From Aquimarina spongiae (GTDB lineage Bacteria > Bacteroidota > Bacteroidia > Flavobacteriales > Flavobacteriaceae): a DNA stretch of 64,000 nucleotides. Below the pieces are notes generated by a model. It was not told the origin of the DNA. It saw nothing but the letters and a program-made list of their open reading frames with translations, and searched no databases. The stretch covers positions 248,001-312,000 of the forward strand of contig NZ_FQYP01000005.1 of the NCBI RefSeq assembly GCF_900141785.1, read 5' to 3'. Shown here in pieces: positions 34,650 through 44,181 of the stretch (within the stretch, counting starts at the first letter, position 1; each line of letters begins with the position of its first letter). Made by a program: the position numbers and the translations under genes.

Positions 34650-37600
34650 ATGCTAAATAAAAGCATCAAATTTTTTATAGAAAACAAGCTCGTTGCGGTA
34701 TTGTTAGTGCTCATTTGCTTAGGAGCAGGACTGGTATACGCGCCATTTGATTGGAAGATAAATGGGATTCCACATGATCCGGTAGCCGTAGATGCTATCC
34801 CTGATCTCGGCGAAAATCAACAACTTGTTTTTACGCAATGGGATGGTCGTTCTCCTCAGGATATTGAGGATCAAATTACTTATCCTTTAACCGCAGCCCT
34901 GCTAGGTGTGCCTGAGGTGAAAACCATTCGTAGTTCTTCTATGTTTGGGTTCTCTACGATTTATATCATTTTCGAAGAAGATGTAGAATTCTATTGGTCA
35001 CGAAGTCGTGTTCTGGAAAAACTTAATACGCTTCCTGCTGGACTATTGCCAAGTGGGGTAAATCCATCTCTTGGACCGGATGCCACGGGTCTCGGCCAGA
35101 TATTTTGGTATACGTTAGAAGGAAGAGATCCAGAAGGCAAGGTGACCGGTGGTTGGGATCTACACGAACTACGAAGTATTCAGGATTATTATATCAAAAA
35201 TGCCTTGTCTTCGGCAGGAGGAGTTGCAGAAGTTGCTTCAATAGGAGGATATGTTCAGGAATATCAAATCGATATCAATCCTGAACTAATGAAGCAATAC
35301 GACATCAGTTTGCATCATATCGTAAAAGCGGTTAAACAATCCAATCGAGATATTGGAGCACAAACTTTAGAGATTAATCAGGCAGAATATTTGGTTCGAG
35401 GCTTAGGGTATGTAAAATCCATTGCGGATATCGAGAATGCCGTGGTTGATGCGGCAAACTATACTTCGATACGAGTGAAAGATGTAGCCAAAGTACACTT
35501 GGGACCTGCTACCCGCAGAGGTATTCTTGATAAAGAAGGTGCAGAGGTTGTTGGGGGAGTGGTGGTAGCTAGGTATGGAACTAATCCGTTGGAGGTCATT
35601 AATAACGTGAAAGATCAAATAGCAGAACTCTCTTCGGGTTTACCAACAAAAGTACTGGCAGATGGAACAAGATCACAACTTACTATAGTTCCATTTTACG
35701 ATCGAACCGAATTGATTCATGAAACATTGGATACTTTACATGATGCCTTAACTATGGAGATCCTCATTACCATATTGGTAATAGTAATGATGGTTTTTAA
35801 TTTACGTGCGTCTATTTTGATTTCTGGACTATTACCCATAGCTGTTTTGCTGGTGTTTGTGGCCATGAAATTATTTGAGGTTGATGCTAATATTGTTGCT
35901 CTTTCCGGTATTGCTATAGCGATAGGAACTATGGTTGATGTGGGTGTCATTCTTTCAGAAAATATTATCAGACATCTGGATGAAAACCAGCAAAAAGACC
36001 CCGATAAAAAACAGTCAATCAACACTGTGATCTATAATGCTACAGCAGAGGTTTCGGGAGCAATACTTACGGCGGTTTTGACTACAATCATTAGCTTTAT
36101 TCCGGTATTTACTATGATTGGCGCAGAAGGCAAGTTATTCCGTCCACTGGCATTCACAAAAACAATGGCCCTAACGTTTTCGATCATTGTAGCCCTGTTT
36201 TTCATTCCTCCCTTTGCAGCTTATATATTCAAAAAACGTAATCTAAAGGTATGGTATAAATACTTGATTAATGCAATTTGCATTGTATTCGGTACTCTAG
36301 CTATCATTTATGGGTATTGGCTGGGATTAGTGATAATAGGGTTTGGCGTTTTATCCATAGTATTGCTGAGAGGTGTACTTTCTAAAAAGCAATATAACTT
36401 TGGTACGATCTGTATATCAGCAATCACCATTGTATTTTTGTTAGCAACATACTGGAGACCTTTAGGATATACTCACAACCTATTTGTCAACTTAATTTTT
36501 GTGGCAGCAATTTGCTCAGGTGTTCTTGGAGCGTTTTGGTTATTTAGAAAATACTATGTGCTGATGCTTAGATGGACTTTAGAGCACAAGTTTTTATTTT
36601 TATTAATTCCTGCGGTAATCGTAAGTTGCGGATTTCTTATCATGAAAAATTCGGGTAAGGAATTTATGCCTTCTCTGGATGAAGGTTCGTTCTTATTGAT
36701 GCCTACTTCGTTACCGCATGCGGGTATAGCCGAGAACAAACGCGTATTGCAACAGTTAGATATGGCGGTAGCCAGTATTCCTGAAATTGAAACTGTGGTT
36801 GGTAAGGCGGGCCGCACCACTTCTGCGTTAGATCCAGCTCCTTTATCGATGTATGAAAATTTAATACGATATCGATCAGAGTTTGAACAGGATAAAAACG
36901 GAAATCCACAGCGATTCAAAATTGATAAAAACGGCCATTTTGAATTGAAAAATGGAAAGTTAGCTATAAATCCTAATTCTGTAGCCGAATCCAATGAAAT
37001 CTTTAATGCGGTTTCCAACCCATTGGAGATTGACAGAAATCAATTGATATTAGACGAAGACGGAGCATATTTTCGCAATTGGCGTCCCCATATAAAATCC
37101 TCAGATGATATTTGGAATGAAATTGTAAGAGTAACCCAATTACCTGGGGTGACATCAGCACCAAAATTACAGCCCATAGAAACCCGATTGATCATGTTGC
37201 AAACGGGCATGCGAGCACCCATGGGAATCAAAATTAAAGGTCAAAATTTGCAAGAAATAGAGGCTTTTGGATTGCAATTAGAAAACATTCTAAAAACGGT
37301 TGAAGGGGTTAAAAAGGAAGCGGTTTTTGCAGAACGGATTGTAGGTAAGCCGTATCTGTTATTGGATATTGATCGTCAGAAATTAGCACGATATGGAGTT
37401 ACTGTCGATGATGTGCAAAGTGTCATTTCAATAGCCATTGGAGGAAAGGTTCTAACACAAACTGTGGAAGGAAGAGAACGGTACGGGATTCGGGTTCGAT
37501 ACCCCAGAGAGTTGCGAAAAAATCCAGAGGATTTAAAAAATATTTATGTGCCAGTATCTAATGGAAGTCCTGTACCTTTAAGTGAACTGGTCACCATTCG

Positions 37601-38396
37601 TTACGAACAAGGTCCGCAAGGAATAAAAAGCGAAGATACTTTCTTGGTAGGATATGTGTTATTTGACAAGTTGAATAGTTTTGCCGAAGTCGATGTGGTA
37701 GAAAGTGCTCAAAGGGTCATCCAGGCAAATGTAGATAGTGGGGAGCTTTTGATTCCTAACGGCATTAGTTATACGTTTACCGGAACCTATGAAAATCAAT
37801 TACGCGCTGAAAAAACACTATCATTTATAGTACCATTGACGCTTGTCATTATCTTTCTGATTTTGTACTTCCAATTTAAAAGTGTGTCTACCACGCTAAT
37901 GGTTTTTACGGCTATTGCCGTTGCTTTTGCAGGTGGGTTTATCATGATTTGGCTGTATGGTCAGGATTGGTTTTTTAATTTTAGTTTGTTTGGAGAAAAT
38001 TGGCGTGATCTTTTTCAGATCCATCAGGTGAATCTGAGTGTTGCTGTATGGGTAGGTTTTATTGCCCTCTTTGGAATAGCTACAGATGATGGAGTGGTTA
38101 TGGCTACCTATCTCACTCAAACTTTTGATAGAAATAAACCAGAAACTCTTAGTGAAATCCGTAATGCTGTTGTCGAGGCAGGAGAGAAGCGCATTAGACC
38201 ATGTCTGATGACTACTGCAACGACGGTATTGGCATTGCTTCCTATTTTAACATCCAAAGGACGTGGAAGCGACATTATGATTCCTATGGCGATACCCGCT
38301 TTTGGAGGAATGTTGGTAGCATTGATATCACTTTTTGTAGTTCCAGTTTTGTTTGGATGGAAAAGAGAAATTAAACTTAAAAAAGAACTGAAATGA
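34650..38396 (+). CDS. cusA: Heavy-metal RND efflux permease, CusA/CzcA type
   Basis: Protein of 1248 residues from the ATG at 34650, where MLNKSIKFFIENKLVAVLLV begins the first membrane helix. RND features: the porter start DPVAVDAIPDLGENQQLVFTQW, RSPQDIEDQITYPLTAALLG, SSMFGFSTIYIIFEEDVEFYWSRSR, the proton-relay helix IAIGTMVDVGVILSEN, and the late GIATDDGVVMATYL. It is longer than E. coli CusA by about 200 residues because of extra helices near residues 540-650. It would pump Cu(I)/Ag(I) or a similar cation across both membranes together with the TolC and CusB genes downstream. Its stop overlaps the TolC start by four bases. Confidence 0.92.
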   Translation: MLNKSIKFFIENKLVAVLLVLICLGAGLVYAPFDWKINGIPHDPVAVDAIPDLGENQQLVFTQWDGRSPQDIEDQITYPLTAALLGVPEVKTIRSSSMFGFSTIYIIFEEDVEFYWSRSRVLEKLNTLPAGLLPSGVNPSLGPDATGLGQIFWYTLEGRDPEGKVTGGWDLHELRSIQDYYIKNALSSAGGVAEVASIGGYVQEYQIDINPELMKQYDISLHHIVKAVKQSNRDIGAQTLEINQAEYLVRGLGYVKSIADIENAVVDAANYTSIRVKDVAKVHLGPATRRGILDKEGAEVVGGVVVARYGTNPLEVINNVKDQIAELSSGLPTKVLADGTRSQLTIVPFYDRTELIHETLDTLHDALTMEILITILVIVMMVFNLRASILISGLLPIAVLLVFVAMKLFEVDANIVALSGIAIAIGTMVDVGVILSENIIRHLDENQQKDPDKKQSINTVIYNATAEVSGAILTAVLTTIISFIPVFTMIGAEGKLFRPLAFTKTMALTFSIIVALFFIPPFAAYIFKKRNLKVWYKYLINAICIVFGTLAIIYGYWLGLVIIGFGVLSIVLLRGVLSKKQYNFGTICISAITIVFLLATYWRPLGYTHNLFVNLIFVAAICSGVLGAFWLFRKYYVLMLRWTLEHKFLFLLIPAVIVSCGFLIMKNSGKEFMPSLDEGSFLLMPTSLPHAGIAENKRVLQQLDMAVASIPEIETVVGKAGRTTSALDPAPLSMYENLIRYRSEFEQDKNGNPQRFKIDKNGHFELKNGKLAINPNSVAESNEIFNAVSNPLEIDRNQLILDEDGAYFRNWRPHIKSSDDIWNEIVRVTQLPGVTSAPKLQPIETRLIMLQTGMRAPMGIKIKGQNLQEIEAFGLQLENILKTVEGVKKEAVFAERIVGKPYLLLDIDRQKLARYGVTVDDVQSVISIAIGGKVLTQTVEGRERYGIRVRYPRELRKNPEDLKNIYVPVSNGSPVPLSELVTIRYEQGPQGIKSEDTFLVGYVLFDKLNSFAEVDVVESAQRVIQANVDSGELLIPNGISYTFTGTYENQLRAEKTLSFIVPLTLVIIFLILYFQFKSVSTTLMVFTAIAVAFAGGFIMIWLYGQDWFFNFSLFGENWRDLFQIHQVNLSVAVWVGFIALFGIATDDGVVMATYLTQTFDRNKPETLSEIRNAVVEAGEKRIRPCLMTTATTVLALLPILTSKGRGSDIMIPMAIPAFGGMLVALISLFVVPVLFGWKREIKLKKELK

Positions 38397-39631
38397 GAAA
38401 TTGGATATGGTATATAGGGTTTATTTTTACTTTTTGTTCTGTACAAGCACAACAGTTACAGGATTTCATACAAGAAGCAGAAGCAAATCACCCAGAAATA
38501 GCCGCCTATCAATTGCGATATGAAATCGCACAGGAAAAGGTCGAAGGCTCAAAATGGTTACCTAATACCCAGTTTAGCGTGGGATATTTTGTGAGCGAAC
38601 CAGAAACCAGAACAGGACCGCAACGCGCTAGATTTTCGGTACGACAGATGTTACCCTGGTTTGGAACCATATCCGCCAGAGAAACATACCAAAATGCCCT
38701 GGCCGATACAGAATTTGTAGATATTGCTATTGTCAAAAGGAAACTAGGTTTGTCTGTTGCGCATTCGTATTATGAACTTTATAGTATTGTTGCTAGAAAA
38801 GATGCCTTTGAAGAAAATATAGAACTATTAAAAGTTTATGAGCAATTGGCCTTGTCCTCTTTGGAGGTAGGTAATGCTTCAGCGGTGGATGTGCTGCGTT
38901 TGCAAATGAGAATTAACGAATTGAATGAGAAGTATGAAGTCTTGAATGAGATGTTGATTTCAGAAAAAAAGGCATTTGTAAAACTATTAAATAGAACATC
39001 TGATAATGATGCAATAGAGGTGATACCACTTCAAATTCCAGAACAGGATGTGGTGTTTGAAGACATAGATTTTGATCTACATCCCGAATTGGTAAAATAC
39101 GATAGACTGTACACTTCAATTGTACAGTCAGAGGAGCTCAATCAAAAGGAAAGTGCTCCACAGTGGGGTATAGGAGTGGATTATATCCCCGTTTCAGAAA
39201 GAACAGATCTTAGTTTTAGTGATAACGGAAAGGATGTGTTTATACCTTCTATTTCTTTATCCATACCTGTTTTTACCAAAAAATACAAATCCAAAACCAG
39301 AGAAAACGAATTGAAGCAGCAAGAAATAGAGAAACATAAACAAGATCGGATTAATGTTTTGGAAACAAGTTATATACGGGCTGTTTCAAAACGCAGGCAA
39401 GCCAGAATACGATATGAAACGATGAATAAGAATTTAAAACAAACCCAAAATGCAAAAGATATTTTGATAAAAAGTTATGAGACGGGAACCATTGATTTTG
39501 TGGATATTTTGGACGTTCAGGAATTGGAATTGAAATTTAAGATACAACAAATACAAGCAGTCAAGGATTATTTTAAACAGTCTGCGAACATCAATTATTT
39601 AAGTAATTCATATAATAAGCCACAACAATAA
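38393..39631 (+). CDS. TolC family outer-membrane channel (CusC-like)
   Basis: Protein of 412 residues with a signal peptide (1-20, ending QAQ). The two helical-hairpin repeats of outer-membrane efflux proteins are recognisable: QDFIQEAEANHPEIAAYQLRYE with KLGLSVAHSYYELYSI in the first half, and a matching HPELVKYDRLY with ETSYIRAVSKRRQARIRYETM in the second. The start overlaps the CusA stop (ATGA). It forms the outer-membrane exit duct of the pump. Confidence 0.9.
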   Translation: MRNWIWYIGFIFTFCSVQAQQLQDFIQEAEANHPEIAAYQLRYEIAQEKVEGSKWLPNTQFSVGYFVSEPETRTGPQRARFSVRQMLPWFGTISARETYQNALADTEFVDIAIVKRKLGLSVAHSYYELYSIVARKDAFEENIELLKVYEQLALSSLEVGNASAVDVLRLQMRINELNEKYEVLNEMLISEKKAFVKLLNRTSDNDAIEVIPLQIPEQDVVFEDIDFDLHPELVKYDRLYTSIVQSEELNQKESAPQWGIGVDYIPVSERTDLSFSDNGKDVFIPSISLSIPVFTKKYKSKTRENELKQQEIEKHKQDRINVLETSYIRAVSKRRQARIRYETMNKNLKQTQNAKDILIKSYETGTIDFVDILDVQELELKFKIQQIQAVKDYFKQSANINYLSNSYNKPQQ

Positions 39632-39640
39632 AATAAAAAG

Positions 39641-40354
39641 ATGAAATCTATATATAATATATCAGGAATGACCTGCAATGGATGCAGAAGCGGAGTTGAA
39701 GAGAAATTAAGTCAGTTAGACGAAGTCACCGAAGTGGTCGTTGATTTAGAAAAAGCAGAAGCAGTTATTACTTCAGATACATCAATCCCTTTGGTTAAGT
39801 TACAAGAAGTATTACCTTCCAAATACCAAATCAATACCAAAAGAACCGAAGATCCATTCGTGTTGGCTCCTCAGCCTTCAAAATTGAAGCAGTTACAACC
39901 TCTTTTGATCATTTTTGGATACATCATTATAGCCAGCGTACTGCTTCACTATAAAGGATGGAAAACTAGTGAGGCAATGTTAGACTTTATGGGGTTATTT
40001 TATATCGTATTCAGCTTCTTTAAAATCTTAGACTTAAAAGGTTTTCCTAAATCTTTTGCAATGTATGACCCTCTGGCCAAAAGCATACCCGCGTATGGTT
40101 GGATATATCCTTTTATAGAAGCAGGTTTGGGATTATTGTTTTTGATGCGATTGTATATTCCTGTAGCATTGGTGATCACTTTGGTTATTCTCCCATTGAC
40201 CACATTCGGAGTGCTAAAAGTATTGTTGGATAAGAAGTCTATACAATGCGCTTGTTTGGGGACAGCTATCAAACTACCTATGACCGAGGCTACTTTGATT
40301 GAAAATGTAATCATGATCGTCATGGCAATCCTAATGTTAATCCAAATAGTGTAA
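39641..40354 (+). CDS. HMA-MauE fusion membrane protein
   Basis: Protein of 237 residues. The first 67 residues are a heavy-metal-associated ferredoxin-like domain with the metal site GMTC12NGC15R. The rest has four hydrophobic segments and fits the MauE/DoxX-like redox membrane family (FYIVFSFFKILDLKGFPKSFAMYDPLAK, PFIEAGLGLLFLM, and a Cys pair CACLGT near residue 203). A soft-metal binding domain fused to a thiol-redox type membrane protein suggests moving or reducing copper at the membrane, but no function is proven. It lies between the TolC and CusB genes. Confidence 0.8.
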   Translation: MKSIYNISGMTCNGCRSGVEEKLSQLDEVTEVVVDLEKAEAVITSDTSIPLVKLQEVLPSKYQINTKRTEDPFVLAPQPSKLKQLQPLLIIFGYIIIASVLLHYKGWKTSEAMLDFMGLFYIVFSFFKILDLKGFPKSFAMYDPLAKSIPAYGWIYPFIEAGLGLLFLMRLYIPVALVITLVILPLTTFGVLKVLLDKKSIQCACLGTAIKLPMTEATLIENVIMIVMAILMLIQIV

Positions 40355-40356
40355 TC

Positions 40357-42057
40357 ATGAAGAAAAATAGTATTTATATTATCATATCAGTAGCCATTGG
40401 ATTGTTACTAGGATATTTAATTTTTGGTAAGGAATCCTACTCTCATCAGCATAATCATGCTACAACTTCGGAAGAAGTCTGGACCTGTTCGATGCATCCT
40501 CAAATAAGACAATCAGAACCTGGAGAATGCCCAATCTGTGGAATGGACTTAATTCCGGCAGGATCCATATCCGACGGATTGTCTCCAGAACAGTTCAAAA
40601 TGACGGCTAATGCGCTAGCTTTGGCCAATGTACAAACAACGATTGTCGATGGTGAAACTGAAAGTGATGACCATGTGATTTCATTATCAGGTAAGATCAC
40701 TTCAAATGAAGAAGGAATCGCTGTACAAACTAGTTATTTTGAAGGAAGAGTTGAACGATTACATATAAACTATGATGGACAACAGGTTCAAAAAGGACAA
40801 TTGTTGGCTACAATCTATGCTCCCGAACTGGTAGCTGCGCAACAGGAACTTTTGACTGCAATCAACTTAAAAGAATCACAACCAAAATTATATCAGGCAG
40901 TCCGTAACAAGTTAAAATTGTGGAAACTGTCAGACAAACAAATTAATAGTATTGAAAACTCTGGTAAGGTAAGAGAAAACTTCCCGATATATGCTACGGT
41001 TTCTGGAACAGTTTTAGAATTGATGAGTGCCGAGGGAGATTATTTGAAAGTGGGGCAACCCATTGCAAAAGTCAGCAGTCTAAAAACCGTTTGGGCAGAA
41101 TTTGACGTGTATGAAAGTCAATTGTCACAATTCAAAAAAGGACAATCTATTGATATTGCTACGAATGCTTATCCCGATAAAACCTTTAAAAGTCAAATTG
41201 TTTTTATTGATCCTATTTTGAATGAGGCTACTCGAACTGTCAACATAAGAGCAACCCTAGACAATAGAAATAAATTGTTTAAACCAGGTATGTTTGTTTT
41301 TGGAAAGATAACACCAATAGACGATTCGAATATAGCATCAAAACTATTGGTACCTTCTTCTGCAGTGATGTGGACCGGGGAACGTTCTTTGGTTTATGTA
41401 AAGGTTAATGCAGATGAATCTGTATTCGAGATGCGTGAGGTGAATTTGGGCAAAAGAGTAGGAGCACAAATTGAAATTCTTTCGGGACTTGAATCTGGAG
41501 AAGAAATTGTAACCCAAGGTACATTTACGGTAGATGCTGCGGCGCAGTTACAAGGCAAAAAAAGTATGATGAATAGGATAAGTGCGATAAAAATAGAGAC
41601 TGATTCCGACAAAAAATACTTGCCTGTAACTTTTCAAAAAACATTTTTAGAAGGGTTGTCTACATACTTTGAAATGAAAGATGCTTTGGTGAACTCAAAT
41701 CATGAACGAGTAATTTACTTTACCAATCAGCTACTAGAATCATTTGATAAGGCAGATGTTTCCTTGTTAAATGATGAACAAAACCAGCTTTTTACAGATA
41801 GTAGAACGATGATTGAGCAGATCGGAAGTAGCAGTACTATAGACATGCAAAGAAAATACTTTATAGCGCTCAACAATTCGATGGTGGATTTGACTTTACA
41901 ATTACAAAAAGTAGCGCAACCTATTTATGTTCAAAATTGCCCTATGGCTAATGAAAATAACGGAGCAATTTGGTTGAGTCTTCAGCAAGAAGTTAAAAAT
42001 CCGTATTATGGGAGTATGATGCTAAAATGTGGATCAGTAATCGATGTTATTGAGTAA
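40357..42057 (+). CDS. cusB: Efflux RND periplasmic adaptor, CusB-like, with metal-binding and DUF3347 domains
   Basis: Protein of 566 residues. An N-terminal anchor (about 5-22) is followed by a His-rich stretch and a heavy-metal-binding domain (CSMHPQI...ECPICGMDLIPA, about 45-70). The adaptor proper has a lipoyl/barrel-sandwich part (EGRVERLHINYDGQQVQKGQ), an alpha hairpin and beta barrels to about residue 400. The last 150 residues are a DUF3347 domain with a Cys- and Met-containing end (NCPMANEN, SMMLKCG). It delivers metal to CusA and links it to the TolC channel. It is the last gene of the operon. Confidence 0.9.
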   Translation: MKKNSIYIIISVAIGLLLGYLIFGKESYSHQHNHATTSEEVWTCSMHPQIRQSEPGECPICGMDLIPAGSISDGLSPEQFKMTANALALANVQTTIVDGETESDDHVISLSGKITSNEEGIAVQTSYFEGRVERLHINYDGQQVQKGQLLATIYAPELVAAQQELLTAINLKESQPKLYQAVRNKLKLWKLSDKQINSIENSGKVRENFPIYATVSGTVLELMSAEGDYLKVGQPIAKVSSLKTVWAEFDVYESQLSQFKKGQSIDIATNAYPDKTFKSQIVFIDPILNEATRTVNIRATLDNRNKLFKPGMFVFGKITPIDDSNIASKLLVPSSAVMWTGERSLVYVKVNADESVFEMREVNLGKRVGAQIEILSGLESGEEIVTQGTFTVDAAAQLQGKKSMMNRISAIKIETDSDKKYLPVTFQKTFLEGLSTYFEMKDALVNSNHERVIYFTNQLLESFDKADVSLLNDEQNQLFTDSRTMIEQIGSSSTIDMQRKYFIALNNSMVDLTLQLQKVAQPIYVQNCPMANENNGAIWLSLQQEVKNPYYGSMMLKCGSVIDVIE

Positions 42058-42077
42058 TTTGTTGGGAGTATAAAAGA

Positions 42078-42509
42078 CTAAGCAACAGCTTCTTTTGATT
42101 TGGTAAGACTCTTGGCCCAGGCAATTGCTTCGCCAAGATCTTTAAAACTCTTCAACTTATTTCGCATAAAGAGCTTTTCGAGCATGGTGTTTAATATGCC
42201 TTTTGGGTTATAACTTACGATAGCATATCCTTTAAGCATATATTGAAATTTGTAGAAGTTTAGCCAATCGCTGGGTACTACGGAGTATGGGTTAATTCTA
42301 TTGGTAATATAGACCAAGTCCTTCCCGTTTTGATCATACAAATTGGTAAGTTCTTCAACTACAATTTTACCATGATTCTCCCAGGTATACACAACATCTT
42401 TATGGACTTCTCCTACAACAAAAGTTTCAAAAAGAAAATAATCTCCAAACGGAAAATTAATTTCCTGAATGGCATCTTGATAAAAAGGAGTGTCTTTTAT
42501 ACTTTTCAT
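42078..42509 (-). CDS. Conserved hypothetical cytosolic protein, STAS/SpoIIAA-like by pattern
   Basis: Protein of 143 residues with no signal peptide or membrane segment. The order of strands and helices (FETFVVGEVHKDVVYTWENH, KIVVEELTNLYDQNGKDLVYITNRI, a later YAIVSYNP and a C-terminal helix LGEAIAWAKSL) resembles STAS/SpoIIAA-like single-domain proteins that flavobacteria often carry. This is a weak call; no catalytic residues are evident. It converges on the cusB gene with 20 bases between them and no obvious hairpin. Confidence 0.5.
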   Translation of the reverse strand: MKSIKDTPFYQDAIQEINFPFGDYFLFETFVVGEVHKDVVYTWENHGKIVVEELTNLYDQNGKDLVYITNRINPYSVVPSDWLNFYKFQYMLKGYAIVSYNPKGILNTMLEKLFMRNKLKSFKDLGEAIAWAKSLTKSKEAVA

Positions 42510-42773
42510 ACTACAAAAGTGAACAATTAATAATTCATTAAGCTATAGAATCGCCAGAAATTAAGTTCAAAATCGATTAATAGAATTAATGATCGACTAA
42601 TGGTGGGGGATTTGTCTGAAAAGAAGATTTGAAACCTAAATATACAGATAATATTCTTAATATTTGATAAGGAAAGAAGTAGAATCTCGACATATGTAAT
42701 GAAGAATATGATCTGCAAAGAACAATTTAACCTTTTTTATGATTAAAAAAGTTTATCAAATGCCGAATAGCAT

Positions 42774-42781
42774 TATCTTTG
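42774..42781 (+). promoter_or_regulatory. TAnnTTTG box of the small transporter gene
   Basis: TATCTTTG at 42774-42781 matches the -7 consensus exactly, 21 bases before the GTG start codon at 42803. A TTTA at 42752-42755 is a weak -33 candidate, 18 bases upstream. Confidence 0.5.
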
Positions 42782-42802
42782 TAGCCCCTAAAAAAGTAAG
42801 CT

Positions 42803-43261
42803 GTGATTAAGGAATTTATTATCGCCATGTTATGGAGTATATCTCCATTTGGAGAGGCCAAGGTTGGAATACCTTATGGCCTTATCAATGGTTTAAACAT
42901 ATACTGGGTATTTGTTTTATGTTTCTTAGCCAATGTTTTGGTATTTCCTATCATGATATTTTTTCTGGAGAAAATAAACAGCTACTTATTGCGCTGGAAT
43001 TTTTACAAAAAAGCGGCAATTTTTGTTGCCAGAAGAGCAAAAACAGGCTCTGGTAATAAAATAGAAAAATATGGTTTTTGGGGATTGTTGTTTTTTGTAA
43101 TGCTTCCGATTCCCGGTACTGGAGTATATGCAGGAAGTATCGCTACTTATTTGTTTAAAATTAAAAAACGTAAGGCGTTTGTAGCGAATAGTGTAGGGAT
43201 ATTCTTGTCTTCGGTTATTGTATGGTCTACTACCTTATTGACTATGCAAGGAGTATCATAA
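42803..43261 (+). CDS. Small multidrug export / DedA-like membrane protein (PF06695)
   Basis: Protein of 152 residues starting with GTG: an in-frame TAA lies six bases upstream, so no earlier start exists, and the next ATG (residue 9) would trim the first helix. AMLWSISPFGEAKVGIPYGL matches the ELRGAIP-type re-entrant start of the Sm_multidrug_ex family, and KYGFWGLLFFVMLPIPGTGVYAGS matches its second half. Members are integral inner-membrane proteins related to DedA/SNARE-associated proteins; the cargo is unknown. It appears to be a single-gene unit. Confidence 0.78.
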   Translation: MIKEFIIAMLWSISPFGEAKVGIPYGLINGLNIYWVFVLCFLANVLVFPIMIFFLEKINSYLLRWNFYKKAAIFVARRAKTGSGNKIEKYGFWGLLFFVMLPIPGTGVYAGSIATYLFKIKKRKAFVANSVGIFLSSVIVWSTTLLTMQGVS

Positions 43262-43320
43262 TCTTTAATTTTTTATCCTTATTGCTTTTGATACCACAAA
43301 GATATTTTAGGTATAAAGTA

Positions 43321-43361
43321 AAAAAGTATACTTTTTACAGGAAGACGTATACATTTTACAG
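43321..43361. repeat. Two 15-bp direct repeats with 21-bp period, one inside a palindrome
   Basis: GTATACTTTTTACAG at 43326-43340 and GTATACATTTTACAG at 43347-43361 are 14/15 identical and start 21 bases apart, two turns of the helix. The first copy sits in a perfect 16-bp palindrome, AAAAAGTATACTTTTT (43321-43336). They lie about 125 bases upstream of the promoter at 43486-43516 and look like binding sites of a dimeric regulator. Confidence 0.55.
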
Positions 43362-43485
43362 ATTTGGGACTAAAACATTGATTTTTAATGTTTAATAGTG
43401 TTTTCTGTGTAGTGTTTTAAGTTGGTACGGTTTTTGGAAAACTATGAATGGAGTATCAAAATGTTAATAAATGAAGATACAACAC

Positions 43486-43516
43486 TTTGAAAACCGATCG
43501 TGAAATTATAACTTTG
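43486..43516 (+). promoter_or_regulatory. Sigma-A promoter, full consensus
   Basis: TTTG at 43486-43489 and TAACTTTG at 43509-43516 are separated by 19 bases, a full match to the Bacteroidota consensus. The start of transcription would be near 43523, which puts the ATG at 43521 too early and supports the ATG at 43545. Confidence 0.65.
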
Positions 43517-43544
43517 AATTATGAATAGTTACCCCCTTCTACAA

Positions 43545-44147
43545 ATGACAACAAAAATTAAAAAATTAGTATTTATTGTAGCTGCGTTCTGTTTCTTTTC
43601 GCAGGCCCATGCTCAAAATGATCATATAGCATTAGAACGCATTAATGCTGAGGAGTTTCGTGTGCGAAGCACCAATGGTATTCCTTTTACCGTAGTTTTG
43701 GAAAACAGCAATAATAATGGTCAATATCAGTTAGCTAGTAACACCGAACTAACGTTTAAGTTTGATGATGTTACTAGACAAAGTATGATTAGAATTGTTT
43801 TTGATCGTGCGGCATATCAGACTATGGAGGATAAAATCATTCTTCAGTATAGATCCGATGTGGAGTGGATTAAGTCGCAATTAGATATTACAGATGATCA
43901 ATCGAAATTATTCCCTACACGTCCTATTTTTGACGATAGATCTCTGGAAGCGTTGAAATCAAAAGTATTTCAGTATACCACAACGTCTACCAAGGAGAAT
44001 GCATTTAATAAATGGATAGAAAGAGTCAATTATTCCTATGGAGCGGTATTGTTCCTTAGAGAGTTATATGCAGCTTCTAATGGAGAAAATAATCCACAAA
44101 GTCGTAACTTCGAATCCATTAATGTGTACGAAGCGCTACGCATGTAG
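43545..44147 (+). CDS. Exported protein of unknown function
   Basis: Protein of 200 residues from the ATG at 43545, which leads straight into a signal peptide (MTTKIKKLVFIVAAFCFFSQAHAQ reads as positive start, core and AHAQ cleavage site at about residue 24). An ATG 24 bases earlier falls at the predicted transcription start. The mature N-terminal half looks beta-rich (RVRSTNGIPFTVVLENSNN), the C-terminal half helical. I recognise no family. It has the best promoter of the window and a strong terminator, so it is probably a well expressed single-gene unit. Confidence 0.7.
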   Translation: MTTKIKKLVFIVAAFCFFSQAHAQNDHIALERINAEEFRVRSTNGIPFTVVLENSNNNGQYQLASNTELTFKFDDVTRQSMIRIVFDRAAYQTMEDKIILQYRSDVEWIKSQLDITDDQSKLFPTRPIFDDRSLEALKSKVFQYTTTSTKENAFNKWIERVNYSYGAVLFLRELYAASNGENNPQSRNFESINVYEALRM

Positions 44148-44181
44148 AAAAGAATAATAAAGTTTAACAGATCTTATTTGT

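Noticed and set aside
34611-34650. Longer CusA start at GTG 34611 or ATG 34623
   Set aside because: The extra residues precede the normal family start MLNKSIKFF; the ATG at 34650 leads directly into the first helix.
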